Positions 42,187 through 50,467 of a stretch of 64,000 nt of DNA are shown one piece after another. The translations under genes were made by a program, and so were the position numbers. Origin of the DNA: Pseudobowmanella zhangzhouensis (GTDB taxonomy: Bacteria > Pseudomonadota > Gammaproteobacteria > Enterobacterales > Alteromonadaceae); contig NZ_JBHSYO010000006.1 in assembly GCF_042662685.1 (NCBI RefSeq), forward strand, positions 248,001 through 312,000, given 5' to 3'. Below the pieces are notes generated by a model. The model saw only the letters and a list, made by a program, of their open reading frames with translations. It had not been told where the DNA came from and ran no database searches. Each line of letters begins with the position of its first letter. Within the stretch, counting starts at the first letter, position 1.

Positions 42187-43386
42187 GTGAAAATGTTCAG
42201 GCAATACACACAGAGTATTTTAACCGGCATGCCAGCCAATCGGCTGCTGGCACTAGATGTTTTCCGCGGCTTAACCATTACCGCCATGGTGCTGGTCAAT
42301 AATCCTGGTAGCTGGTCACACGTTTATGCGCCGTTGCTGCATGCAAATTGGCATGGCTGGACGCCAACGGATCTCATTTTCCCGTTTTTCGTGTTTATCA
42401 TGGGCGTCTCCATCGCCATCGTAACCCAGCGTTTGCAAGCGCAAGGCACAAGGTTTGCTGAAGTGTTTAGCGCGAGCTTAATCCGCAGTCTTAAACTCAT
42501 CGGTCTGGGGTTATTTTTAGCGCTGTTCTTTTATAACTTTCGCGCAGCGGACTACAGCTGGATTGACCAACGTTTGCTGCAAATTCGCCTCCCCGGTGTG
42601 CTACAACGCCTAGGCGTTGTCTTTTTATTAACCACCATCATTGTTTATCACTGGCGCTTGAAGGGCCAGCTGGTCTGGATGCTGAGCCTGTTGATTGGCT
42701 ATTGGTTACTACTGGTATTTGTCCCCTACCCTCTGCCGGATGGCAATATGACGCAGGGCATGTTAGCCCATGGCAATAGCCTGGTAGCCTATGTGGATGC
42801 GCAGGTTTTCGGTGCAGAGCATGTATATTACCGTCAGGCCACTCCATACCCGTTTGATCCGGAAGGATTACTCAGCACGCTACCCGCGATGGCCAGCGCG
42901 CTAAGCGGCGTAATGTGCGGCCGCGCATTACTCGCCACTCAATGGACTTTGCAGCAAAAAGCCATGCGCTTGTTAGGCGTGGGGCTGGTGTTAATCGCAT
43001 TGGCTTATGTGTGGGATCTGTCCCTACCGATAAACAAGGCACTATGGACATCCAGCTATGTGTTGTTAACCACTGGCATGGCCTGTGTGTTACTGGCGGC
43101 ATTGCTATGGATGTTGGATATACAAGGCTGGACACAGTGGAGCGCGCCATTTGTGGTATTCGGCGTCAACGCCATCGCGTTTTATATGTTTTCGGCCATC
43201 CTTGCCCGGCTGCTGATGATGCTGCCAGTGGCCGACACTAGCGCCGGCAATTGGTTATATCAGTCTTTATTCCAACCTCTTTTTGGGGATAAGCCCGGCT
43301 CGCTGGCTTATGCTATGTGCTTTTGCGCCCTGTGCTACGTGGCCATGCACATCCTCTACCAACGCAGAATTTTCCTTAAGGTGTAA
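42187..43386 (+). CDS. NagX / HGSNAT-like acyltransferase family membrane protein
   Basis: 399 residues with ~10-11 hydrophobic segments. The N-terminal block RLLALDVFRGLTITAMVLVNNPGSWSHVYAPLLHANWHGWTPTDLIFPFFVFIMGVSI is typical of the DUF5009/heparan-alpha-glucosaminide N-acetyltransferase-like family (NagX in chitin-using gammaproteobacteria), which acetylates or transports amino sugars across the membrane. The His in ANWHGW lies in the conserved position. Two starts are possible: GTG at 42187 with AGGA, or ATG at 42193. Its 3' end overlaps the convergent HEPN gene by 11 bases. No chitin genes are nearby. Confidence 0.85.
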   Translation: MKMFRQYTQSILTGMPANRLLALDVFRGLTITAMVLVNNPGSWSHVYAPLLHANWHGWTPTDLIFPFFVFIMGVSIAIVTQRLQAQGTRFAEVFSASLIRSLKLIGLGLFLALFFYNFRAADYSWIDQRLLQIRLPGVLQRLGVVFLLTTIIVYHWRLKGQLVWMLSLLIGYWLLLVFVPYPLPDGNMTQGMLAHGNSLVAYVDAQVFGAEHVYYRQATPYPFDPEGLLSTLPAMASALSGVMCGRALLATQWTLQQKAMRLLGVGLVLIALAYVWDLSLPINKALWTSSYVLLTTGMACVLLAALLWMLDIQGWTQWSAPFVVFGVNAIAFYMFSAILARLLMMLPVADTSAGNWLYQSLFQPLFGDKPGSLAYAMCFCALCYVAMHILYQRRIFLKV

Positions 43387-44023
43387 TCACCGGATAATTG
43401 CTATTACCCCAATCGCTGTGTGGATTGGCCAGCATGATACGAATAATAATCGGGATCATTTGCGCCAGTATCGCACAGCCATCGCGCAACTGATGGCGGT
43501 TTATCTTGCTGTTCCAGGTGGCACCGCCATGTACGATTTGATTACGCAAGGTATACAGACGGGAAAAGACCACCCCTAATACTTTGTCGTCTTTTTTTGC
43601 ACTTAATGCCTGAATCGCCGTTTGATTTGCTCGAGAGAACTTAGTCAGAAAGGCATCCTGGCTAATCTGACCATTCTGAAAATCCCAGAACGGCTGAAAG
43701 ATATATTTATTATTTAGCAACACCCGGATTGCCTGAGGGAAGGTTTCCCACAAAGAAGTGTAGATGTGTTGATCTTTATCCAGTGAGCAGAGCATCACAA
43801 AGAAATCGTTATACTGTTTGGACTCTGACTCCGATGCATCGGAGATGTTCTGGGCATAGGCGGCATTAAACGCAATCCAGTAAAATATAAAACGGCTGTC
43901 CAAATCCGTCATTTGCTCAGCATGGTTAAACCAGCTTAGTGCTCGGTGGATTCGTAGATTGAGGGTGTCAGGGAATGTATCCCTGACACGACGATGGGCG
44001 TTCTTCAGCTCGAGATAAGCCAT
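43376..44023 (-). CDS. HEPN-domain-like hypothetical protein
   Basis: 215 residues, all helical by pattern. A C-terminal motif LRNQIVHGGATW has the HEPN ribonuclease signature RN-x3-H at Arg160, Asn161 and His165. The N-terminal half (residues ~24-60) has NLRIHRALSWFNHAEQM and RFIFYWIAFNAAY, which resembles the ApeA-like and related HEPN families. HEPN proteins are RNases in toxins and defence, or scaffolds. No antitoxin (MNT) partner is adjacent. I chose ATG at 44023 with AAGGAAGCAAC. Function is inferred from the motif only. Confidence 0.7.
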   Translation of the reverse strand: MAYLELKNAHRRVRDTFPDTLNLRIHRALSWFNHAEQMTDLDSRFIFYWIAFNAAYAQNISDASESESKQYNDFFVMLCSLDKDQHIYTSLWETFPQAIRVLLNNKYIFQPFWDFQNGQISQDAFLTKFSRANQTAIQALSAKKDDKVLGVVFSRLYTLRNQIVHGGATWNSKINRHQLRDGCAILAQMIPIIIRIMLANPHSDWGNSNYPVITP

Positions 44024-44145
44024 GTTGCTTCCTTGTCCGAAATGTGACAAACCATCGTCACGATAACCCATAGTGAGGACAGGACTGCAACAAAGTCAAG
44101 GCCGTTCAAAAACTAAACCACCTTGACTGTAAACAATGGTCTTAT

Positions 44146-45141
44146 TTACCCGAGTATGTATTCAATTTCTTTTATTTCACCTTCTGTCAGATTCAGATGG
44201 CTTTGCGCCGCTACGATATCCTCAATCTGCGCAACTTTGCTCGCACCAATTATCACCGAACACACGGATGCCTGACGATGCAACCAGCAGATTGCCAATT
44301 GCGCCATGGTTTGGCCACGTCGCTGGGCGATGGCATTAAGTGCCTGTACTTTGGCGATTTTGTCAGCACTGACCTGCTCTGCATTTAAAAACGGGTTGTT
44401 GCCATCCGCGGCGCGCGAGTCAGATGGGATACCCTGCAAATATTTATTGGTGAGTAACCCTTGTGCCAGTGGTGAATAGGGAATGCAGCCAATGCCGAGG
44501 TTCCCCAGCTCCACATGCAGATTATCCTCTTCTGTCCAACGATCGAACATCGAATAGCGCGGTTGATGCAACACACAAGGTGTGCCCAGATCTTTGAGGA
44601 TAGCCGCGGCACGCCGGGTCTCTGCCGCATTGTAATTAGACAGTCCTACATACAACGCTTTACCGGCACGTACCACACTGTCCAGTGCACCCATGGTTTC
44701 TTCCAGCGGAGTGTGTGGATCGGGTCGATGTGAATAAAACACATCCACATAGTCCAGTTGCATGCGCTTCAGACTTTGATCCAGACTACTGATTAGGTAC
44801 TTGCGAGATCCCCATTCTCCGTAGGGACCATCCCACATGTGGTAGCCAGCCTTAGTGGAGATAATCAGTTCGTCCCGATGCTGCCGCAGGTCGCTGTGTA
44901 ATACCTTGCCGAAATTAGTCTCTGCACTGCCCGGTGATGGCCCGTAATTATTCGCCAAATCAAAATGCGTGATGCCTAAATCAAAGGAACGCAGCAGCAT
45001 ATCCCTAGCAGTATCGAACGGAGCGGTATCACCAAAGTTATGCCACAACCCCAATGAGACGAAGGGTAACTTTAACCCGCTGTTTCCACATCGTTTATAC
45101 ACCATGTCCTGATAGCGGTTGGTGGCGGCCTGATAGCTCAT
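44146..45141 (-). CDS. Aldo/keto reductase (YghZ-like, L-glyceraldehyde-3-phosphate reductase type)
   Basis: 331 residues of the AKR family, NADPH-dependent. Catalytic tetrad positions are visible: Asp in THFDLANNYG, Tyr in the same motif, Lys in STKAGYHMWDG and His in YSHRPDP. It resembles E. coli YghZ (Gpr), which reduces L-glyceraldehyde-3-phosphate and methylglyoxal, fitting the mgsA in this genome. I chose ATG at 45141 because the protein starts MSYQAATNRYQ as in the family. A longer start would add 50 residues without similarity. It is divergent from the AGE-family isomerase. Confidence 0.9.
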   Translation of the reverse strand: MSYQAATNRYQDMVYKRCGNSGLKLPFVSLGLWHNFGDTAPFDTARDMLLRSFDLGITHFDLANNYGPSPGSAETNFGKVLHSDLRQHRDELIISTKAGYHMWDGPYGEWGSRKYLISSLDQSLKRMQLDYVDVFYSHRPDPHTPLEETMGALDSVVRAGKALYVGLSNYNAAETRRAAAILKDLGTPCVLHQPRYSMFDRWTEEDNLHVELGNLGIGCIPYSPLAQGLLTNKYLQGIPSDSRAADGNNPFLNAEQVSADKIAKVQALNAIAQRRGQTMAQLAICWLHRQASVCSVIIGASKVAQIEDIVAAQSHLNLTEGEIKEIEYILG

Positions 45142-45312
45142 AATTTTCTCTGATAGCAATTCGGTTTCCACTAGCATAACCAAATTCATCCTTCGGATCA
45201 GGCAAGTATTAAATGAATTCGTGTGTAAGCGTCGATGCTGTTTAGCACTGGCAAAATTCAGCAGATTTTTGCAAAATCGCTCGGAAATCAAATTCCAAAT
45301 GGATAGCAGTAC

Positions 45313-46473
45313 ATGGCCGTAAACCCCGATTTACTCAACCAAGCGCAGCGATTTGCTGATTGGCTCCAACATCAGGCCCTGCCATTGTGGGTAAAACACG
45401 GGCAATTAAACGATGGCGGCAGCGTCGAGCGATTGACGGTACAGGCCACGCCAAATCTGCAGGACAATCGGCGGGTCCGGGTCCATGCCCGGCAAATTTA
45501 TGCCTACAGCGCCGCCGTAGAAATGGGCTGGCTGGATCGCGCCACCGGCGAAAAGCTGGTTGAAGGCCTGCACGACTATTTAAACACCCATGGTCGCAAT
45601 CCGGACACCCCGGTTGGGTACGCCCACGTGCTCACAGGTGAAAACCAGTTGGTCGATGGCAAACTGGATTTGTATGATTGTGCCTTTCATATTTTTGCCG
45701 CTACCTATCGCTATAAAGTGTTCGCTCAGCAAGACGCGCTACAGCAGGCCGATGGGATACTGAATTATCTGGACTCGCAGCTCAAAGGCCCGGGCTTAGG
45801 CTGGCTGGAAGGCAACTATATCGCTGATGTGCGGCGCCAGAATCCGCATATGCACTTGTTTGAAACCTTTCTGGCATTGTATGAGGCCACCAATCAGGCG
45901 CGTTATCTGGATTACGCCCGCCAAATGTTCGCGTTATTCGAGCAGGTTTTTTTCGATAAACAGCATGGCGTGCTGTTAGAGTTTTTTGACCACCACTGGA
46001 CTCCTGCGCCTGATGGTAAGGGCCAGTTAATCGAACCGGGACATATGTTTGAATGGGTCTGGTTACTCCGTCGTTATCAGCGCCATACAGGTACAGAAAC
46101 CGGCCATTACTGCGAACAACTGATTGAGCACGGCTTACACTACGGGCTAGATGCGCAGTCAGGCCTGATTTTTGATGAAGTAAGCCTCAGCGGTGAGATC
46201 ACCAAGCCGACCAAACGAAACTGGCCGGTGATTGAAATGATTAAAGCCTATCTGGCTCAGGCCGAATTTGGTGTTGCCGGTGCAGAGCAACATGCGGCCG
46301 AAGCCATTGCCTTGTTATTCCGCTATTTTATCGAGCCTGCTAATCAGGGGTTATTTTTCGATCAACTGGACAGTCACAATCGGGTGGCCAATGACAGCGC
46401 CCCTGCCAGCATTCTGTACCACCTGATGCTTGCAGCCGTCGAAGCAACCCTGTATTGCAACAACGCCAACTAG
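45313..46473 (+). CDS. AGE-family epimerase/isomerase
   Basis: 386 residues, an (alpha/alpha)6-barrel protein of the N-acylglucosamine 2-epimerase family. Family blocks are VHARQIYAYSAAVEMGWLDRAT (residues ~57-80), RRQNPHMHLFETFLALYEAT and EPGHMFEWVWLL, which carries a catalytic His; the last catalytic His is likely in DSHNR. It resembles the mannose isomerase and sulfoquinovose/YihS-type branch rather than the GlcNAc epimerase branch. Substrate is likely a free hexose. It is preceded divergently by the aldo/keto reductase. Confidence 0.87.
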   Translation: MAVNPDLLNQAQRFADWLQHQALPLWVKHGQLNDGGSVERLTVQATPNLQDNRRVRVHARQIYAYSAAVEMGWLDRATGEKLVEGLHDYLNTHGRNPDTPVGYAHVLTGENQLVDGKLDLYDCAFHIFAATYRYKVFAQQDALQQADGILNYLDSQLKGPGLGWLEGNYIADVRRQNPHMHLFETFLALYEATNQARYLDYARQMFALFEQVFFDKQHGVLLEFFDHHWTPAPDGKGQLIEPGHMFEWVWLLRRYQRHTGTETGHYCEQLIEHGLHYGLDAQSGLIFDEVSLSGEITKPTKRNWPVIEMIKAYLAQAEFGVAGAEQHAAEAIALLFRYFIEPANQGLFFDQLDSHNRVANDSAPASILYHLMLAAVEATLYCNNAN

Positions 46474-46504
46474 CGAGCGCAGATTATTAAAGACCGGCGC
46501 TTTA

Positions 46505-46518
46505 TTGCGCCGGATCAA
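46505..46518. promoter_or_regulatory. Candidate FNR box upstream of hemN
   Basis: TTGCG-CCGG-ATCAA at 61-74 bases before the hemN ATG. One half (ATCAA) is perfect and the other matches at three of five positions of TTGAT-N4-ATCAA. FNR control of the anaerobic enzyme HemN would make sense. A GGCGC/GCGCC hairpin partly overlaps the site. Confidence 0.3.
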
Positions 46519-46578
46519 TACGGTTTTTTATCCCTTGATTACACTCACTGGCATTATGAACCTCAATATGACAACGCC

Positions 46579-47949
46579 ATGCCAGCCAAAGAGTATTTCG
46601 ACCCGACGTTATTAAATAAATACAATACCCAGGGACCACGATATACCTCGTATCCAACCGCGTTGGAATTTCATGACGGCTTCTATCAGCAGGATTGGTT
46701 ACACGCGTTACAATCGTCACCCAATCGCGATCTGTCGTTGTATGTGCATATCCCGTTTTGTCACAGCCTTTGCTACTACTGCGGCTGCAATAAAGTGGTT
46801 ACGCGGCACAGCCACAAAGCGGATGAGTACCTGGATGCATTGCAGCGCGAAATGCAAAATCGCAGCCGCTTTTTTGGTGCCTATAAAGTGCGTCAGTTGC
46901 ATTTAGGCGGTGGTACACCGAGCTTTTTGTCACAAAAACAGATGCAGCGCCTGATGGATAGTCTGCGGGATTATTTTGATTTTGCCGCCGATGCAGAAAT
47001 CAGCATCGAGGTCGATCCGCGCCGCGTACCAGAAGACTATCCCACACAATTAGCGGCCCATGGCTTTAATCGAATCAGTATCGGTGTACAGGACACGAAT
47101 AGCGTCGTACAGGAGGCCATCAACCGCTTGCAGGATACCGCGTTTATCGCCCGACTTGTTGGCAGTGCCCGTCAGGCAGGTATGCGCTCGGTTAATCTCG
47201 ATCTGGTCTATGGTTTGCCTCATCAAACACCAGAGCGATTCGCGCAAACCCTGCAAGACGTGCTTGCGATGGATCCGGATCGAATCTCGCTATTTAGTTA
47301 CGCCCATATGCCACAACGCTTTGCCGCGCAACGTAAGATCAAGGATGAGTGGTTACCGGATATCAATGCCAAATTCGCCCTGATGCGTCAGGCCATCGAA
47401 ACCCTGTGTGACGCGGGTTATCAATTTATCGGCATGGATCATTTCGCCAAGCCAAACGATGAACTGGCAATCGCCCAGCGCGAAGGCCGCCTGAACCGCA
47501 ATTTTCAGGGCTACACCACCACATTTAATTGCGATTTGCTTGGCCTTGGCGTATCTGCCATTAGCCAGATTGGCGGCAGTCTTAGTCAGAACCACAAAGA
47601 GATGGCGGATTATTACGAAGCCATTGACTGTATTGGACACGCGTTGCACAAAGGTATCGCACTGAGCGCCGACGACATGTTGCGGGCACGGGTCATCAGC
47701 CAGTTAATGTGTAATTTCTCGCTGGATGTGCGCGAAATTGAGCGGCAGTTTGCCATTGTGTTTGCCGATTACTTTGCCGATGAGCTTACCCAACTGCACG
47801 ACTTCGCTGCGGATGGGCTGTTAAGCCTGTCAGAGAATCGCATTGAAATCTTCCCTCGCGGGCGTTTGCTGGTGCGCAACGTGTGCATGCATTTCGATGC
47901 CTACCTGCAACGCCACGCCAAACTGCAACGCTTCTCGCGGGTTATTTAA
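46579..47949 (+). CDS. hemN: Oxygen-independent coproporphyrinogen III oxidase
   Basis: 456 residues, radical-SAM enzyme of anaerobic haem synthesis, converting coproporphyrinogen III to protoporphyrinogen IX. The Fe-S/SAM site is CHSLCYYCGC (Cys61, Cys65, Cys68; Cys70 follows). The SAM-contact motif is LGGGTPSFL. The HemN N-terminal signature NKYNTQGPRYTSYPTA is present, which separates it from the HemW paralogs. The C-terminal domain ends LVRNVCMHFDAYLQRHAKLQRFSRVI. It starts at the only in-frame ATG with family similarity. It is convergent with the Nudix gene (4-base overlap). Confidence 0.97.
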   Translation: MPAKEYFDPTLLNKYNTQGPRYTSYPTALEFHDGFYQQDWLHALQSSPNRDLSLYVHIPFCHSLCYYCGCNKVVTRHSHKADEYLDALQREMQNRSRFFGAYKVRQLHLGGGTPSFLSQKQMQRLMDSLRDYFDFAADAEISIEVDPRRVPEDYPTQLAAHGFNRISIGVQDTNSVVQEAINRLQDTAFIARLVGSARQAGMRSVNLDLVYGLPHQTPERFAQTLQDVLAMDPDRISLFSYAHMPQRFAAQRKIKDEWLPDINAKFALMRQAIETLCDAGYQFIGMDHFAKPNDELAIAQREGRLNRNFQGYTTTFNCDLLGLGVSAISQIGGSLSQNHKEMADYYEAIDCIGHALHKGIALSADDMLRARVISQLMCNFSLDVREIERQFAIVFADYFADELTQLHDFAADGLLSLSENRIEIFPRGRLLVRNVCMHFDAYLQRHAKLQRFSRVI

Positions 47950-48461
47950 CCCGCCAGCCAGTGCTGCAGCGCGTCCCGCGCCGAACAAAACGCTAACTGA
48001 TTGAGATCTATCTGTTCGCGCGCCACCCAATGGGCGGCGCGGACTTCCGCCACTTGCAGTGTCAACGATGGTTTGCTGGCAAGTGCGACCTCAAAATACA
48101 CATCCTGAGTGTGATACAACACACCACCGTAAGGATACTGATTCGCCCAGGCACCCACATAATTAAGGGGTTGGGTAACCCGGATTCCGGTTTCTTCACT
48201 AATTTCTCTGATCAGCGCCTGCTCTGCAGACTCAAACGGGTCAACAAAACCACCAGGCAACCCAAGCTGCCCTTTGCCCGGCTCCTTACCACGTTCCAGC
48301 AATAACACCTCGTCACCACACACAATGATGGCGCCGACCGCCGTAGCCACGTTGTGAAAATAGGTGAATCCACAGGCGCTGCAGCGCAGTGCTTTGTGAT
48401 TTTCCAGTAAAACCGACTGGGCACCGCAGCGCATGCAATAAAAATCAGAAAAATTTTCCAT
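47946..48461 (-). CDS. Zinc-ribbon Nudix hydrolase
   Basis: 171 residues. An N-terminal zinc ribbon with Cys9, Cys12, Cys27 and Cys30 leads into a Nudix domain (VGAIIVCGDEVLLLERGKEPGKGQLGLPG). The Nudix box occupies residues 71-93 (pattern G-x5-E-x7-REUxEExGU; here RE at 85-86 and EE at 89-90). Such proteins, NudC-like but shorter, hydrolyse NDP-sugar, NAD(H) or diphosphoinositol-type substrates; the substrate is not known. I chose ATG at 48461; a start further upstream would place the protein across the divergent TonB-like gene start region. Confidence 0.85.
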   Translation of the reverse strand: MENFSDFYCMRCGAQSVLLENHKALRCSACGFTYFHNVATAVGAIIVCGDEVLLLERGKEPGKGQLGLPGGFVDPFESAEQALIREISEETGIRVTQPLNYVGAWANQYPYGGVLYHTQDVYFEVALASKPSLTLQVAEVRAAHWVAREQIDLNQLAFCSARDALQHWLAG

Positions 48462-48527
48462 CCATTTAACCCCACAACGCTCCACTCCACCGTTATGGCT
48501 ATGAGTGTAACGAAAAAGGAGCGCCAC

Positions 48528-49163
48528 ATGCACAGCTTAGCGATAGAACACACATTTCCGGCTAAACGGTTAATCAGCAGCATGGCAATGGCAGGTTTGG
48601 TGACCTTCTCGTTATTTGCCTTAATGCAGCAACTGATTAAACAGGACAATCCGCCACCGCCGGCACCCGATCCGTCTGTTTTCATCGATCCGGTGAATAC
48701 CCCGCGAGACACACCAGTTGCGCCGCGTCCCGCGTTAAAAGCACCACCACCAGCCATCAAGGCACCGGCGACACCCCAGATGATTACCCCCTCATCAACC
48801 GAAGGGCCAACCATCGCCGTACACATCCCTGCACCGGGCATTAACCCGCCCGCAATTGAACCGGGTATCGGCGTCGGGGAGCGGGAAGCAACCCCTTTGG
48901 TCAGATATCAGCCCGATTATCCTGCCGATGCAGTACGCAATCATATTGAAGGCTGGGTAAAACTCAGTTTTGATATCAGCCCGGATGGGAGGGTAACCAA
49001 TATTCAGGTCATGGATGCTGAGCCCAAGCGGGTATTCGACCGCAGTGCCCGCAAAGCGCTGGCACGCTGGAAATATCAGCCTAAAAAGGCCGATGGCGTC
49101 TTTGTTAGCCAGCCGAATCAGCAGATTGTTATAAGCTTTAGCTTAGATGATGTGGCACACTGA
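48528..49163 (+). CDS. TonB-like energy transducer
   Basis: 211 residues: short cytoplasmic N-terminus with an SxxxxH-less membrane helix (residues ~13-33), a Pro-rich periplasmic linker (PPPPAPDPS to EPGIGVG), and a TonB C-terminal domain (REATPLVRYQPDYPADAVRNHIEGWVKLSFDISPDGRVTNIQVMDAEPKRVFDRSARKALARWKYQPKKADG). It transmits proton-motive energy to TonB-dependent receptors with ExbB/ExbD, not found here. I chose ATG at 48528 with AAGGAG 7 bases upstream. It is followed by an ECF sigma factor 21 bases on, suggesting a transport-regulation unit. Confidence 0.9.
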   Translation: MHSLAIEHTFPAKRLISSMAMAGLVTFSLFALMQQLIKQDNPPPPAPDPSVFIDPVNTPRDTPVAPRPALKAPPPAIKAPATPQMITPSSTEGPTIAVHIPAPGINPPAIEPGIGVGEREATPLVRYQPDYPADAVRNHIEGWVKLSFDISPDGRVTNIQVMDAEPKRVFDRSARKALARWKYQPKKADGVFVSQPNQQIVISFSLDDVAH

Positions 49164-49184
49164 GTTCAGGAACAAGGAGCGCCT

Positions 49185-49742
49185 ATGACATTGAGTATCG
49201 CCCTGCGCTCCCCATGGAGTGCCCAATTGAGTCCGGAAGACTTAATGACCGAATATGCCCAATCGGGCAATCCCCGCAGTCTGGCGCGTCTGTATGATGC
49301 GCTGGCTGATGATTTATTTCACTATTTGTGCAGCCTGACCGATTACCACTGCGCCAAAGATCTGGCACAACGCACCTGGTTACGGGTTATCGATAAACGG
49401 CATCTGTATCGTACTGGCGGACCGGTCAAAGGTTGGTTATTCCGCATAGCGCGTAACTTGCTGATCGATGAAATCCGCAGTCAGGCCAAGTGGATCGCAG
49501 AATTGCCTGAACAGGCTGCTGATAGCCCTGATTTGGCCAACGTGCTCGACGCCGAAGCCGCATTTGATATCGCCATGCAGGCATTACCCTTTCATCAGCG
49601 TGAGGCAATCATTCTGCAACAGGAGGGATTTAGCCTGAGTGAAATTGCGGATATGTGCGGCGAACAACAAGAAACCATCAAAAGCCGCTTACGTTACGCG
49701 CGAAATAAACTGCAGCAGGTACTGGAGGCCTACCGTGACTAA
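49185..49742 (+). CDS. ECF-family RNA polymerase sigma factor
   Basis: 185 residues. Sigma-2 region ARLYDALADDLFHYLCSLTDYHCAKDLAQRTWLRVI, with GWLFRIARNLLIDEIR, and sigma-4 region LPFHQREAIILQQEGFSLSEIADMCGEQQETIKSRLRYARNKL (HTH). There is no sigma-3 domain, so it belongs to the ECF group. AAGGAGCGCCT gives a strong ribosome binding site. The next gene (GTG at 49735) overlaps its end by 8 bases and encodes a single-span membrane protein, as expected for its anti-sigma factor. The pairing with a TonB gene recalls surface-signalling units, but no FecR-like or receptor gene is present. Confidence 0.9.
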   Translation: MTLSIALRSPWSAQLSPEDLMTEYAQSGNPRSLARLYDALADDLFHYLCSLTDYHCAKDLAQRTWLRVIDKRHLYRTGGPVKGWLFRIARNLLIDEIRSQAKWIAELPEQAADSPDLANVLDAEAAFDIAMQALPFHQREAIILQQEGFSLSEIADMCGEQQETIKSRLRYARNKLQQVLEAYRD

Positions 49743-50325
49743 TCATGATCCCATTAATCAGGCCTATCAGGCGCGTAAACGCCGTCATCGCGCACCGGCA
49801 AGCTCTAAGTCACTGCTGATGGCACGGGCGCAGAAACACGCGAACGCGGCGAACAGCGGGTCTAATCTGTGGAACTGGAGCTTAGGTGCCGTGGCCGCCA
49901 GCGGTCTGGTGATCCTTTATCAGCTGGTCAGTTGGCCACAGGGGCTGATTGAACACGATCAGGTAGTATCAAATATGATCGAAATACACCAGATCGCGGA
50001 TGAGAACGTCTCTTTGCAAGAGCCGCTGCTGGCACGCCAGCAGGCGATAGCCCTGGAATATCAGGCAGTACAGCAGGAATTCAGCGAACGCCAGCAAACC
50101 CTCGTCGCCCACCATATGCGCGAAGCGATCCTGCTGAGTACTGAGCACGGACTGCGTCTGCAAACCTGTGACAATACGTTATTAGTAATCAGTCCAGCGT
50201 TAACTCAAGCATTACAGCAACAATATCGTCTGGAGTTCGGTGAACAAGATAAGCATGTTGCGATTTCATTTGATCAATCGGGACGCATCATCAGCATTTA
50301 TCCGTCAGATCATCGTTGTACATAG
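49735..50325 (+). CDS. Probable membrane anti-sigma factor
   Basis: 196 residues. A basic cytoplasmic N-terminus (about 45 residues, with RKRRHRAPASSKSLLMARA) precedes one membrane helix (~43-63, SLGAVAASGLVILYQLV). A periplasmic domain follows with a coiled-coil stretch (~75-125) and two Cys far apart (LQTCDNTLL and HRCT at the end). No zinc-binding anti-sigma (ZAS) motif is seen. Start GTG with TGGAGG, overlapping the sigma-factor stop. Position, topology and coupling suggest an anti-sigma factor controlling the ECF sigma. This is inference, since sequence similarity alone does not show it. Confidence 0.65.
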   Translation: MTNHDPINQAYQARKRRHRAPASSKSLLMARAQKHANAANSGSNLWNWSLGAVAASGLVILYQLVSWPQGLIEHDQVVSNMIEIHQIADENVSLQEPLLARQQAIALEYQAVQQEFSERQQTLVAHHMREAILLSTEHGLRLQTCDNTLLVISPALTQALQQQYRLEFGEQDKHVAISFDQSGRIISIYPSDHRCT

Positions 50326-50341
50326 GTCTTTTCACCTCGCA

Positions 50342-50368
50342 GAGGCGGCTATTTTAAGCAACCGCCTC
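50342..50368. other. Hairpin after the anti-sigma gene
   Basis: GAGGCGG (50342-50348) and CCGCCTC (50362-50368) with a 13-base AT-rich loop, 17 bases after the anti-sigma stop and ~100 bases before the prsT-like gene. No T-run. Possible transcript end of the TonB-sigma unit. Confidence 0.45.
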
Positions 50369-50467
50369 AAAATTATTCGAGTTTGTTTTATCCTGCCGTA
50401 GTTCCTGATAAATTGAAGACATTATTCGCATATCCAGCTGCGCTATCTGCCACGGAAAGGATTGAAC

